NCBI RefSeq assembly: GCF_013409305.1
Contig: NZ_JACBZJ010000001.1
Span: 248,001 to 312,000, forward strand
Length of the DNA: 64,000 bases
DNA from: Cellulomonas soli
GTDB lineage: Bacteria > Actinomycetota > Actinomycetes > Actinomycetales > Cellulomonadaceae
Direction of reading: 5' to 3'
Shown in pieces: positions 14,908 through 26,653 of the stretch. The notes under the pieces are model-generated. The model made no database searches. It saw nothing but the letters and a program-made list of their open reading frames with translations, and had not been told where the DNA came from. A program made the translations under genes and the position numbers. How positions within the stretch are numbered: position 1 is the first letter of the stretch; each line of letters starts with the position of its first letter.

Positions 14908-14932
14908 CGCCCTTGCGGTGCGGGGGGTCTGC
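14908..14932. terminator. Right half of the split terminator
   Basis: GGGGGTCTGC at 14923-14932 complements 13421-13430. It sits 31 bases beyond the secA stop on the secA side, so secA transcripts now run through this arm into the insertion sequence. Confidence 0.6.
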
Positions 14933-14963
14933 TTCGTGCTGACGGGCGGTCGGGCCCGAGGGC

Positions 14964-17777
<2,814 letters not shown>

Positions 17778-17861
17778 GCAAGACTCCCGACATGTGTTCG
17801 CACCCCGGGCGCGCGCGGCGACGGAGCAGCTGGCAGCCCGACCGCACGGACGGGCCCGACC

Positions 17862-17867
17862 ATCGTA
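17862..17867 (-). promoter_or_regulatory. Candidate -10 hexamer TACGAT for secA
   Basis: TACGAT on the minus strand would start transcription near 17855, giving a leader of roughly 78 bases before GTG 17777. No clear -35 is visible; it partly abuts the end of the upstream glycosylase gene. Confidence 0.35.
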
Positions 17868-17875
17868 GGCGAGGC

Positions 17876-19201
17876 TCAGCGACCGGGGTGGAGAACGCGC
17901 AGCGCGAGCGCGTCGGCGAGGTCGCCCCGCAGCAGCCCGTCTCGGCTCCCGACCTGGACGTCGGACAGGCCCAGCCATCCGGCGAGCACGTACAGCTCGG
18001 CTGCCAGTGCCTCGGCGACGGCTCCGTCCTCAGGTGCGGCGGGTGCGTCGCGCGCACCTGCGCCGACGGGTGAGCGGTGCGCCGCGTGCACCCGCAGCAC
18101 CCCGGCCTGCCGGTCCGCCTTGAGGTCCACGAGCGCCACGAGGTGCTCGCCCAGCAGGAACGGCAGCACGTAGTAGCCCCAGACGCGTTTGGGCTCGGGC
18201 ACGTAGATCTCGATGCGGTAACGCAGCCCGAAGAGGTCCTCGACGCGTCGGCGCTCGAACACGAGCGGGTCGAACGGGCTCAGCAGGGCCGCGCCGGACG
18301 CCCGCCGGGGCGTGGTCGCGTCGCGGTGCCTGAACGCCGGCCCCCACCCGTCGACCACCACCGGCTCGAGCGTGCCCTCCTCGACGAGCGCCTCGACCGC
18401 GGGCCGGGCGCGCGCCCCGCTGATGCGGAAGTAGTCGGCCAGGCACCGCAGCGTCCCGACCCCGTGCGCACGCGCGGCGATCTCCACCAGCGCACGGGCC
18501 GCGTCCTCGTCGGACGGCTCAGGGGCGGCGAGGACGTCCGGGGGAAGCACCCGCTCGGTGAGGTCGTAGCGGCGCTCGAACGTGCTGGTGCGCCCCGCCG
18601 AGGTCACCTCGCCCGTGAAGAACAGGTACTCCAGCACCCGTTTGGCGACCGTCCAGTTCCAGCCCCATTCTGTGCGGGTGCGTGGGTGCTGCGCCTCGAA
18701 GCGCTCGTGCACCTGGGCGGAGGTCAGCGGGCCGAGGTCGGCGACCATCGCCCGGACGTCGGCCAGCACCTGCGGGTGCTCGCCCGGCACCTGCGCGATC
18801 GAGCCCCACGCCTCGGTGCGGTACGCCCGTCGGCGCCACTCGAGCAGCCGGAACGTCTCCGGGGGCACGTAGGAGGCTTCGTGCGCCCAGGCCTCGACGA
18901 GCCGCCGCGGCGCCCGACCGGACGCACGCTCGAGGAGGGCCGGGTCGTACGAGCCGAGCCTGGAGAACGCGGGCATGAGGTGTGCCCGTGCGAGCACGTT
19001 GACCGAGTCGATCTGCAGCAGGCCCACCCGGTCGATCACCTGCTGGAAGTGCCGCATCGTCACCGGGCCCGACCGGACGGGCCTCGGACGGTCCAGGCCC
19101 TGCGCGCGCAGCGCCGTGCGGCGGGCCTGGGACAGGCTCAGGCGATCCAGGTCACGAGCGCCCCGCGCGCGGGGCCCGGTGAGCGTGTCGGTGGCGGTCA
19201 T
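17876..19201 (-). CDS. YcaQ/AlkX-type crosslink-repair DNA glycosylase
   Basis: 441-aa winged-helix HTH_42 protein. The region [20 protein letters not shown] carries the Q-I-D motif; YcaQ/AlkX proteins have Q-x-D while AlkZ proteins have Q-x-Q at this place. YTRT-like features include [18 protein letters not shown], then [20 protein letters not shown] and [20 protein letters not shown]. The family excises alkylated bases and unhooks interstrand crosslinks. It stands alone between secA and hpf on the minus strand. A second HTH_42 protein of the AlkZ type is encoded at 31172-32368. Confidence 0.85.
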   Translation of the reverse strand: MTATDTLTGPRARGARDLDRLSLSQARRTALRAQGLDRPRPVRSGPVTMRHFQQVIDRVGLLQIDSVNVLARAHLMPAFSRLGSYDPALLERASGRAPRRLVEAWAHEASYVPPETFRLLEWRRRAYRTEAWGSIAQVPGEHPQVLADVRAMVADLGPLTSAQVHERFEAQHPRTRTEWGWNWTVAKRVLEYLFFTGEVTSAGRTSTFERRYDLTERVLPPDVLAAPEPSDEDAARALVEIAARAHGVGTLRCLADYFRISGARARPAVEALVEEGTLEPVVVDGWGPAFRHRDATTPRRASGAALLSPFDPLVFERRRVEDLFGLRYRIEIYVPEPKRVWGYYVLPFLLGEHLVALVDLKADRQAGVLRVHAAHRSPVGAGARDAPAAPEDGAVAEALAAELYVLAGWLGLSDVQVGSRDGLLRGDLADALALRVLHPGR

Positions 19202-19292
19202 CGGGCCATCCTCGCGCCCGGTACCGACACGGCGGGGCGACCCGAGGGATCGGGCCGCCCCGCCGTCAGCAGTGCTCAGACGTCGGCAGTGC

Positions 19293-19913
19293 TCAGACGG
19301 CGACCGTCGAGGCCACCGGGGTGTCGAGCTTGATCACGCCGTAGCTCCACCCGCGACGCCGGTACGCCACAGCGGGCTGCGCCGTCTCGACGTCGATGAA
19401 CAGGAAGAAGTCGTGACCGACGAGCTCCATCTCGTAGAGCGCGTCATCGACCGTCATCGGCTGGGCCTGGTGGACCTTCTCGCGGATCACCACCGGGGAG
19501 TCGCCGAGCGTGGTCTCGACCGAGCCGTCGGGTGCCACCTGCGCCTCCACGACGGGCGCCTCCGGCTGGGGCGGACGCACGTCGACCGGGGTGAGCGGAG
19601 TGTGGTTGCGGTGGTCCTTGCGCCGATCGCGCGTCCGACGCAGACGTTCGAGCAGCTTGCCCAGCGCCAGGTCGAGAGCCGCGTATCGGTCGTCGGCGCA
19701 CGCCTCGGCGCGGATGACGGGCCCGCGGTCGACCACGGTGAGCTCGACGCGCTCACTGCTGCCGGACTGCCGGGGGTTGGCCTCGTGCGAGACGAGGACG
19801 TCGATCCGCTGGGCGCGGGGGGCCAGCTGCGTCACCTTCTCGAGCTTCTGCTCGAGGTGTGCGCGGTATCGCGGGGATACCTCGGTGTGCCGGCCGGCAA
19901 CCACGATCTCCAT
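19293..19913 (-). CDS. hpf: Long-form ribosome hibernation promoting factor
   Basis: 206-aa long HPF: N-terminal S30AE domain (MEIVVAGRHTEVSPRYRAHL ... LDLALGKLLERLRRTRDRRK), a linker, and a C-terminal dimerisation domain (VVIREKVHQAQPMTVDDALY ... FFLFIDVETAQPAVAYRRRG). It joins 70S ribosomes into inactive 100S dimers in stationary phase or stress. ATG 19913 has a strong GGAGGAG. An in-frame ATG 27 codons upstream (19994) overlaps a perfect anti-SD complement but is too close to it to be efficiently used. The gene follows the conserved secA-hpf-comF order. Confidence 0.95.
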   Translation of the reverse strand: MEIVVAGRHTEVSPRYRAHLEQKLEKVTQLAPRAQRIDVLVSHEANPRQSGSSERVELTVVDRGPVIRAEACADDRYAALDLALGKLLERLRRTRDRRKDHRNHTPLTPVDVRPPQPEAPVVEAQVAPDGSVETTLGDSPVVIREKVHQAQPMTVDDALYEMELVGHDFFLFIDVETAQPAVAYRRRGWSYGVIKLDTPVASTVAV

Positions 19914-19992
19914 GTGTGTCTCCTCCAGGAGTAGGGGCGGTGACCCGCCCGGGTGACATCGGCGTCGTGCTCCGAAGGGCACGGCGGGCGGC

Positions 19993-20002
19993 ATCACCTC
20001 CT
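19993..20002 (-). promoter_or_regulatory. Perfect anti-Shine-Dalgarno complement in the hpf leader
   Basis: Minus strand AGGAGGTGAT matches the 16S 3' end complement over ten bases, about 80 bases before the real hpf start. Only two bases separate AGGAGG from the nearest ATG, so it is not a normal start signal. Confidence 0.5.
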
Positions 20003-20071
20003 CCCGGCGGCGGCGCGGCGTCCGGGCGCAGAGGCCCCGACCACCTCGCCGACGTGTCGGCTGAGGCATCC

Positions 20072-20100
20072 ACGCTATCTCCGCAACGGCGCACTATCCA
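20072..20100 (-). promoter_or_regulatory. Candidate hpf promoter TGGATA-N17-TAGCGT
   Basis: On the minus strand TGGATA (20100-20095) and TAGCGT (20077-20072) are 17 bases apart. Transcription near 20065 would give a leader of about 150 bases. It lies inside the 3' end of comF. Confidence 0.4.
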
Positions 20101-21025
20101 CCGTCCTGGCGCGCGTCCCGCTGTGCAGATCGTGAGAACGGTCGAGATCACCCGCGGCGGCTGCCCCGAACCGGCGCGAACCGGGCGCGACGGGCGGTGG
20201 GGCGAGGGTGCTCGGGGCGCCCGGCGGCGGCGTGGAGGCGAGCACGAGGAGCCCGATGACCACGGCACCCGCGCGGGCGAGGACCTCCTGGCACTGCGCG
20301 GCCGTCGCCCCGGTGGTCAGGATGTCGTCGACCAGCAGCACGGGTACGCCGTCGAGCTCCGCAGGGTCGAGGCCACGGGCCAGACGGACCCGGCCGGCGA
20401 GGTTGTCGGCGCGGGCCCGTCGCCCCAGCCCCACCTGGTCGCGGCCGCCGCGCCGGCGCAGCGCGACCAGGGCGCGCGCCCTGCTCCCCCGCTCCTGTCG
20501 TCCCGGGCCGTCGTCGAGCGCCTCCGCGACGCCCCCGGCGAGCAGTGCCACGAGGTCCGCCCCGCGCCGTCGACGCGCCGCAGCCGTCGACGGCACCGGT
20601 ACCACCAGGAGCCGCGCGGGCGTCGGGCACACCGCGACGGCGGCGGTCAGCTCGGGCGCCAGCAGGCGCGCGCCGGCCGCGAGCGCCCGGACGAGATCAC
20701 CCGTGACGTCCGTCCGGCCTCGGTCCTTCCACGACACGACGAGCGACCGGACCGGGCCGACGGCGTCGGCGAGCGCCCAGGCGGGCACGTCCGGTCGCGT
20801 CCCCATCCGGTCGAGCCGTCCCGCACGCTCCTCGCAGCGCCACGGCGGGCCGTCGAGCAGGGAACGGCACGGGCCGCACCAGGCGACGTCGTCCGCCCCG
20901 CAGGCGGCGCAGGCCACCGGCAGCACGAGCCCGAGCAGGCCACGACCGGTCTCTCGTAGCGGACGCACGGCACGCCGCGCGCGGGCGCACCAGGACGCCC
21001 ACCTGTCCGCTGCCTCGACCCTCAT
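20075..21025 (-). CDS. comF: ComF-family phosphoribosyltransferase-like protein
   Basis: 316-aa ComF homologue. The N-terminal zinc ribbon has paired cysteines (CAACGADDVAWCGPC), and the C-terminal PRTase fold carries the PRPP loop VLLVDDILTTGAT. ComF proteins act in DNA uptake in competent bacteria; in actinobacteria the role is uncertain. The tail beyond about residue 265 (PPPGAPSTLAPPPVAPGSRR and onward) is disordered and unlike the family core. ATG 21025 is used; upstream 83 bases separate it from lpqB and contain no recognisable signal. Confidence 0.88.
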   Translation of the reverse strand: MRVEAADRWASWCARARRAVRPLRETGRGLLGLVLPVACAACGADDVAWCGPCRSLLDGPPWRCEERAGRLDRMGTRPDVPAWALADAVGPVRSLVVSWKDRGRTDVTGDLVRALAAGARLLAPELTAAVAVCPTPARLLVVPVPSTAAARRRRGADLVALLAGGVAEALDDGPGRQERGSRARALVALRRRGGRDQVGLGRRARADNLAGRVRLARGLDPAELDGVPVLLVDDILTTGATAAQCQEVLARAGAVVIGLLVLASTPPPGAPSTLAPPPVAPGSRRFGAAAAGDLDRSHDLHSGTRARTVDSAPLRR

Positions 21026-21108
21026 CCGCGCAGCGTGCCCGCCCCCGGTGCACGAGCACGGCGGGCGGGCGCGTCCGCGGGACAGGGGCCACGGGCGCGG
21101 GGCTGTGG

Positions 21109-22782
21109 TCAGCCCGGGTACGACGGGTCCGACGCGCCGTCCACACCCACGACCTGCACCCAGCTCGGACCGTCCAGCCGGAACAGCTCACCGCCCGAGG
21201 TCGCCACCAGCAGCGCCCGGGCGCCACGCCCGCCAGCCACCGAGACCACGTCGGCCATCTCCGGCAGCGCGGACGTCGGCCCGGAGACCGGCACGAGGTG
21301 CAGCGCCGAACCCGCACCGCTGCGGCCGAGCACGCCGATGGTGGCCTCGTCGACCCACACGACCGCGACCGCCTGCGTCAAGGAGGCACCGGCCCGGATC
21401 GGCTCGCCGAGCTGCACCGGGGCGTTCGCGTCGTCCCGCAGGACACCGGCGACGTCGACGGCCACCCCGTCGGGGCCGTCGGAGACCACCGCGATCCGGG
21501 TGGCGTCCCGCGAGACCCGGACAGAGAGCACCCGTCGGCCGGCCAACCAGTCGACGGCGACCCGCACCGCGTCCTGCCCGGGTGTGGCGACCTGCAGCGC
21601 GGCATCCTCCGAACCGCCCGAGGTGTGCGCGGTCCACGCCCACCCGAACCGGTCGACGGAAGGGGCCGCGAGGTCGAAGCCGGGCACGAGGAGCTCACCG
21701 GGGGCGTCGTCCGTCGGGACCGTCGCCATGCCCGACGTGGTGAGCAGCACGCGCACCGAGCCGTCCTCGGACCGGGCGGGTGCCGCGGCACCGAGCCCCT
21801 GCAGCGTGGCCACCCCGGCCACCGGGCTCACCTCGGTGCCCGCCAGCTCGACGAGCGAGCCGTCCTGGAGGAACTCGGGGTTGAGGCTCGGCAGCACACC
21901 CCGATCGAGGACCGCCGTGCCGGTGAGCACGACGCCGTCCGACACGACGCGCACGGACCCCACCTTCGGGATCCGCAAGGAGGCCTCGATCTGCGCCACC
22001 AGCAGGTCACGATCCGCGCCGAGCACCGCGGACTGCGGCCCCAGCTCGACGTCGGCCACGCCGTCGCGCCCGACGGTCACCGCCCCGGGCACCAGCTCGG
22101 TCCCCTCGGGGACCTCCGTGACGACCGCGTCCCGTAGCCACGGGGACGGTCCCGCCAGCAGCGCCTGCATCACGTAGGTGGCCAGGCTGCTGCGGTTCGG
22201 GAACCACCGGGTGTCCGGCACGAGGAACTGCTTGTCGGGCGAGAGGAAGTACACCGGCGTCGATCGGAACTGCGAGGCGAACACCGGCTGGGTGAGCACC
22301 AGGCCCTGCGGCCCGCTCGCGATCCGCCACTGCCCCTCGTCGTCCTGCACCATGTCGAAGGTCACCGACTCGCGCGCGTCGGCCGCCGCCTCCACGTAGC
22401 GCCCGTCGGCGTCGACGCGGGCCTCGACGGGGACGCTCAACGTCACCTGCGTCGACGTCGTCAGCTGGATGTCCAGGGACGTGGCGACCACGACGCCCGC
22501 GAGCGGCTCCCACGACGAGCGGATCTCCCCGGACAGGAACTCGCGGGCGACGACGAAGTCGTCGGCCAGACCGGCGGCCCCGGCGAGCAGGAACCCCTCG
22601 ACGATCTTCTCCGGCGGGGCGTCCTGCGTCGGGCCCTCGGCGAGCAGGTCGACCCCGCCCGGCTCGGTGACCTGCGGGTCGCCCGCGACGACCGGGCCCT
22701 GGGTCGGTATCGACGTGCACGCGGCCAGGCCGAGCACGCAGACGGCCACGACGAACGCCTTCCGCACGGCACGCAGGCTCAT
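21109..22782 (-). CDS. lpqB: Lipoprotein LpqB (MtrAB modulator)
   Basis: 557-aa lipoprotein. The signal peptide ends in the lipobox LAACTS, with Cys near residue 22 as the lipidation site. A GerMN domain (LATYVMQALLAGPSPWL ... ASLRIPKVGSVRVVSDG) is followed by a beta-propeller-like region (SRDATRIAVVSDGPDGVAVD). LpqB is known to bind the extracytoplasmic part of MtrB and affect MtrA signalling. ATG overlaps the mtrB stop (ATGA), with GGAGGTG upstream, so mtrA-mtrB-lpqB form one operon. Confidence 0.95.
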   Translation of the reverse strand: MSLRAVRKAFVVAVCVLGLAACTSIPTQGPVVAGDPQVTEPGGVDLLAEGPTQDAPPEKIVEGFLLAGAAGLADDFVVAREFLSGEIRSSWEPLAGVVVATSLDIQLTTSTQVTLSVPVEARVDADGRYVEAAADARESVTFDMVQDDEGQWRIASGPQGLVLTQPVFASQFRSTPVYFLSPDKQFLVPDTRWFPNRSSLATYVMQALLAGPSPWLRDAVVTEVPEGTELVPGAVTVGRDGVADVELGPQSAVLGADRDLLVAQIEASLRIPKVGSVRVVSDGVVLTGTAVLDRGVLPSLNPEFLQDGSLVELAGTEVSPVAGVATLQGLGAAAPARSEDGSVRVLLTTSGMATVPTDDAPGELLVPGFDLAAPSVDRFGWAWTAHTSGGSEDAALQVATPGQDAVRVAVDWLAGRRVLSVRVSRDATRIAVVSDGPDGVAVDVAGVLRDDANAPVQLGEPIRAGASLTQAVAVVWVDEATIGVLGRSGAGSALHLVPVSGPTSALPEMADVVSVAGGRGARALLVATSGGELFRLDGPSWVQVVGVDGASDPSYPG

Positions 22783-24515
22783 GGCACCTCCAGGTCGTCG
22801 TCGGCCGTGCCGTGCCCCAGCTCGGGCAGCGCCGCGGGGTCGGTGCCCGGTCGACGCGGCTCGCTCACCCGCGCCAGCGGCAGGTCCGGCTCGACCGGGA
22901 CGAGCGGCAGCGGCGAGCCGGTCAGGCGGATGCCGGCCCGGCGAGGCAACGTCAGCCGGAAGCACGCACCCCGGCCCGGACGCCCCCACGCCTCGAGCCA
23001 GCCGCCGTGCAGGTGCGCGTCCTCCAGCGAGATCGCCAGGCCGAGCCCGGTGCCCCCGGTCGTGCGTGCGCGCGCGGGATCGGCGCGCCAGAACCGGTCG
23101 AACACGTGGTCGGCCTCGTCGGCCGTCATGCCGACGCCGTGGTCACGCACGGTCACGGCGACCGCGTGCGCATCCGCACCGACCGTGATCTCGACCGCGC
23201 TCCCGTCGGCGTGCTCGACCGCGTTGACGAGCAGGTTGCGCAGGATCCGCTCGACCCGACGCGGGTCCAGGTCGGCCGCGCACCGGTCGTCGGGCAGCGA
23301 CACGCGCAGCCACGACCCACGGCGCTCGGCCAGGGGCGCGACGTTCTCGACGGCCTGCAGCACCACGTCGCGCACGTCACGCCCCTCCGCGTCGAGCATC
23401 GCGGCGCCCGCGTCGAACCGGCTGATCTCCAGCAGGTCGGCCAGCAGGTCCTCGAACCGGTCGAGCTGCATGGCCAGCAGCTCGGCGGAGCGTTTCACCG
23501 CGGGTTCGAAGTCCTCGCGGGACCCGTGGATGACCTCGCCGGCCATCCGGATCGTGGTGAGCGGCGTCCGCAGCTCGTGCGAGACGTCCGAGACGAACCG
23601 TCGCTGCAACGCCGAGAGCTCCTCCATGCGCAGGATCTGGTCCTGCAGGCTCTCGGCCATGCCGTTGAACGACCGGGCGAGGGTCGCCATCTCGTCCTGC
23701 CCGCGGGCCGGCATGCGCTCGGTCAGGTGACCGTCGGCGAACCGCTCGGCGACGAGCGCCGCGCGGCGCACCGGGTGCACCGTCTGGCGGGTCACGAGCC
23801 ACGTCATGCCGCCCAGCAGGCCGACGAGCACCATCGCCGCGAGCGCGAGCGTGCGCTGCAGGAAGTCCAGCCGGTCCTGCTCGGTCTCCAGGCTGTACAG
23901 GAAGAACAGCTGGTAGGTGCCGACGACGGGCACGTCGACGTCCTGACCCACGACGACCGCGGGGGCGTCCGCGGTCCCGACGGGCAGCGCGACCGACTGC
24001 CAGTGCTGCCCGCCCTCGGCGGTCGCGTCCTTGAGCTCCTTGCTCACCAGGTCCACCAGGGAGGCGTCCGACGCGGCGGACCCCGCGGTCACCGGGGAGA
24101 TCTGCCCGGGAGCACGCAGCAGGAACACCTCACGGTCGCCGGACCCGCCGAGCCGCTGCGCCTCCACGACGCCCTGGAGGAGCCGCTGCACCTCGCTGCC
24201 GGTCTTGGCCGTCGAGGCGTCGAAGGAGTCCTGAGCCTCCTGGGTGCTGCGTGCGCTCTCGTCGAGCACCTGGTCGACGCGTGCGAGGAACAGGCCGTCG
24301 CGCGTCCGCTCGCCCACGTACCAGCCGACCACGAGCAGCGCGACCAGCCCGAGCGCAAGCGTCGAGACGATCGTCCGCAGCTGCAACGAGCTCCGCCAGG
24401 CCCGCGGGACCGCCCTCGCCCGACGACCGATCCGCAGCCGCCACAGACGCCACCGACGACCCGTGCCCGAGCCGGCGCGAAACGTGCTCACCCGCGGCTC
24501 ACCCGTGGCCACCAT
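22779..24515 (-). CDS. mtrB: Sensor histidine kinase MtrB
   Basis: 578-aa sensor kinase. A first helix (IVSTLALGLVALLVVGWYVG) near residue 50, an extracytoplasmic region of about 150 residues, a second helix (ALAAMVLVGLLGGMTWLV), then HAMP, the phosphoacceptor box FVSDVSHELRTPLTTIR near residue 308, and ATPase motifs (NLLVNAVEHA, DHGVGM, GGTGLGLAI). MtrB phosphorylates MtrA and couples cell-wall synthesis and division in actinobacteria. It starts four bases after the mtrA stop and overlaps lpqB. Confidence 0.97.
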   Translation of the reverse strand: MVATGEPRVSTFRAGSGTGRRWRLWRLRIGRRARAVPRAWRSSLQLRTIVSTLALGLVALLVVGWYVGERTRDGLFLARVDQVLDESARSTQEAQDSFDASTAKTGSEVQRLLQGVVEAQRLGGSGDREVFLLRAPGQISPVTAGSAASDASLVDLVSKELKDATAEGGQHWQSVALPVGTADAPAVVVGQDVDVPVVGTYQLFFLYSLETEQDRLDFLQRTLALAAMVLVGLLGGMTWLVTRQTVHPVRRAALVAERFADGHLTERMPARGQDEMATLARSFNGMAESLQDQILRMEELSALQRRFVSDVSHELRTPLTTIRMAGEVIHGSREDFEPAVKRSAELLAMQLDRFEDLLADLLEISRFDAGAAMLDAEGRDVRDVVLQAVENVAPLAERRGSWLRVSLPDDRCAADLDPRRVERILRNLLVNAVEHADGSAVEITVGADAHAVAVTVRDHGVGMTADEADHVFDRFWRADPARARTTGGTGLGLAISLEDAHLHGGWLEAWGRPGRGACFRLTLPRRAGIRLTGSPLPLVPVEPDLPLARVSEPRRPGTDPAALPELGHGTADDDLEVP

Positions 24516-24519
24516 CGGC

Positions 24520-25203
24520 TCACCCCGCGCCCACGCCCGCCTTGTAGCCGACGCCGCGCACCGTCACGACGATCTCGGGCCGCTCGGGGTCGGTCTCGAT
24601 CTTCGAGCGCAGCCGCTGCACGTGCACGTTGACCAGCCGCGTGTCCGCCGCGTGCCGGTAGCCCCAGACCTTCTCGAGCAGCACCTCACGGGTGAAGACC
24701 TGCCACGGCTTGCGGGCCAGCGCCACGAGCAGGTCGAACTCGAGCGGCGTCAGCGACACCGGGCGACCGGCCCGCTCGACACGATGGCCGGGCACGTCGA
24801 TCGACACGTCACCGATGGACAGGTGCTCGGGGGCGGGCTCGTCGGTACGGCGCAGCCGTGCGCGCACGCGGGCGACCAGCTCCTTGGGCTTGAACGGCTT
24901 GGAGATGTAGTCGTCCGCCCCGGACTCCAGGCCCAGCACGACGTCGACCGTGTCGCTCTTGGCCGTGAGCATGACGATCGGCACGCCCGACTCGGCACGG
25001 ATCAGCCGGCACACCTCGTTGCCGTCCTTGCCGGGCAGCATGAGGTCGAGCAGCACGAGGTCCGGCTGCGTCGAGCGGAACACCCCGATCGCCTCGTCGC
25101 CGTCCTCGCAGAACAGCGGTTCGAAGCCCTCCGAACGCAGGACGATACCGATCATCTCCGCCAGGGCAGTGTCGTCGTCGACCACCAGCACGCGACCCTT
25201 CAT
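24520..25203 (-). CDS. mtrA: Response regulator MtrA
   Basis: 227-aa OmpR/PhoB-type regulator. Receiver domain with VLVVDDDTALAEMIG, phosphoacceptor Asp near residue 53 in LVLLDLMLPGKDG and KPFKPKEL; the C-terminal winged helix includes LTPLEFDLLVALAR and TRLVNVHVQRLRSKIE. It is usually an essential master regulator of cell-wall hydrolases and division genes. ATG 25203 is chosen over ATG 25212 because CACAAT lies seven bases before it, indicating a leaderless mRNA. Confidence 0.97.
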   Translation of the reverse strand: MKGRVLVVDDDTALAEMIGIVLRSEGFEPLFCEDGDEAIGVFRSTQPDLVLLDLMLPGKDGNEVCRLIRAESGVPIVMLTAKSDTVDVVLGLESGADDYISKPFKPKELVARVRARLRRTDEPAPEHLSIGDVSIDVPGHRVERAGRPVSLTPLEFDLLVALARKPWQVFTREVLLEKVWGYRHAADTRLVNVHVQRLRSKIETDPERPEIVVTVRGVGYKAGVGAG

Positions 25204-25210
25204 GCGCGTC

Positions 25211-25216
25211 ATTGTG
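25211..25216 (-). promoter_or_regulatory. -10 hexamer CACAAT, leaderless mtrA start
   Basis: CACAAT on the minus strand, seven bases before ATG 25203. The remaining 213 bases to the divergent membrane-protein gene at 25430 are GC-rich; I see only a weak CACGAT at 25380-25385 that could serve the plus-strand operon. Confidence 0.45.
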
Positions 25217-25429
25217 GCACTGCCTCGGGCGGGCACGGGCCGCAGCCGCCCGATCGCGCCACCTGCACGGTCACCGTCGGGGCAGGGTTCACCCGCCCGG
25301 ACCTGCCCGGGGCGCCCGACGGACCGGGCCAGGGGTCTCCCCGTGCACGTGGCGGGCCCGAGAGGGAGCACCTGCGTGGCACGATGGGGCGACCGCCAGT
25401 GCCGAGCACGACAGGGAGCCGGACACCGC

Positions 25430-26653
25430 ATGACGACGCCGCACGACGACGCCCCCCGACCGCCCACCTGGGCGGCACCTGGCGCGCCGCCGACCGAGGG
25501 CACCCCGTCTGCCGGCGGACCCGCGGGCGCACCGCCCGTTGCTCCCTCCGGTCCGCCCGTGGCACCCCCCGTGGGCGCCGTTCCTCCCGGCTGGTCGCAG
25601 CCTCCCGCGGCCCCGCCGGTCGGCTACCCGCAGCAGGGCTACCCGCAGGCCGGCTACCCGCAGGTGCCGGGGTACGGGCCCCCGCGGTCCTACCCGGCGT
25701 GGGCGGCCGCTCCCCCGCCCGTGCTGCAGCCGGGGATCGTGCCGCTGCGCCCGCTCGGCCTCGGCGAGATCCTCGACGGCGGCTTCCGCGCGATCCGCGC
25801 CAACCCGCGCGTGATGTTCGGCCTCGCAGCACTCGTCGTGACCGCGGCCGTGGCCGTGCAGGCCGTGCTGACCTGGTACGTCGGGGGGCTCATCGCCCCG
25901 CAGGTCGCCGACCTGGCCGGCAGCCTCGACCCGTCCGGCCTGTACGACGTCGAGGGCACGCTCGGGACGAGCCTGGCCGACATCCTCACCCTGCCTGTCG
26001 TCTCGGTCGCCACGACCGTGCTGTCCGGGCTGGTGATCCTCTCCGTCAGCCGGTCGGTGATCGGTCGCACGATCGGGCTCAAGGAGGTGCTGCGGTCCTG
26101 GCGGGTCTGGTACGTGCTGGGCTTCACGGTGCTGTCCGGGCTGGCGCAGCTCGTCGTCCTCGCCGTGTGGATCGGTGCGATCGTCCCGCTCGCCGTGAAC
26201 GACTCCGCCGGGGCCGCCGTGGCCGTCGCACTCATCGGCGGGCTCGCCGTGGCCGTGGCCGCGGTGTGGTACTCCGTGCGCACGCTGCTCGCACCCGCGG
26301 CGCTGATGCTCGAGGGTGGCGGGTTCTGGGCGGCCGTCGCACGCGCCTGGCGCCTGACCCGGGGCAGCTTCTGGCGCCTGCTCGGGATCTACCTGCTGGT
26401 CAGCATCCTCGTCTCGATCGTCGTGTCGATCATCTCCGCGCCGGCGACCGTCATCGCAGGCCTGGCCACCGGTGACGCGTCCGGCACGAGCTTCGCGTCG
26501 ATCGCGATCGTCTCGGTGGCCGACGTCATCGGGCTGACGCTCTCGACGACCTACCTGTCCGCGGTCGTCGGCCTGCTGTACATCGACGTCCGGATGCGTC
26601 GCGAGGGCCTCGACATCGCGCTCGCCCGCGCCGCCGGGGAGTCCGCGGCGTGA
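25430..26653 (+). CDS. Polytopic membrane protein with Pro-rich cytoplasmic tail
   Basis: 407-aa protein. Residues 1 to about 100 are Pro/Ala/Gly-rich with a GYPQxGYPQxGYPQ repeat; the rest has about six hydrophobic segments (e.g. VMFGLAALVVTAAVAVQAVL, VAVALIGGLAVAVAAVWYSV, LLGIYLLVSILVSIVVSIIS). The segment LRPLGLGEILDGGFRAIRAN and WAAVARAWRLTRGSFWRLLG match the glycerophosphoryl diester phosphodiesterase membrane-domain family found near MoxR clusters. It heads a five-gene operon with DUF4129, DUF4350, MoxR and DUF58 proteins, joined by overlapping stops and starts. Function unknown, likely membrane assembly. Confidence 0.8.
   Translation: MTTPHDDAPRPPTWAAPGAPPTEGTPSAGGPAGAPPVAPSGPPVAPPVGAVPPGWSQPPAAPPVGYPQQGYPQAGYPQVPGYGPPRSYPAWAAAPPPVLQPGIVPLRPLGLGEILDGGFRAIRANPRVMFGLAALVVTAAVAVQAVLTWYVGGLIAPQVADLAGSLDPSGLYDVEGTLGTSLADILTLPVVSVATTVLSGLVILSVSRSVIGRTIGLKEVLRSWRVWYVLGFTVLSGLAQLVVLAVWIGAIVPLAVNDSAGAAVAVALIGGLAVAVAAVWYSVRTLLAPAALMLEGGGFWAAVARAWRLTRGSFWRLLGIYLLVSILVSIVVSIISAPATVIAGLATGDASGTSFASIAIVSVADVIGLTLSTTYLSAVVGLLYIDVRMRREGLDIALARAAGESAA

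Noticed and set aside
19914..19994. Extended HPF starting at ATG 19994
   Set aside because: AGGAGG is only two bases from this ATG, the extension is Pro/Arg/Gly-rich without homology, and a well-spaced GGAGGAG precedes ATG 19913.
25204..25429. Small gene in the 226-bp gap upstream of the MoxR operon
   Set aside because: Open frames here are short, GC-biased and lack ribosome binding sites or homology.
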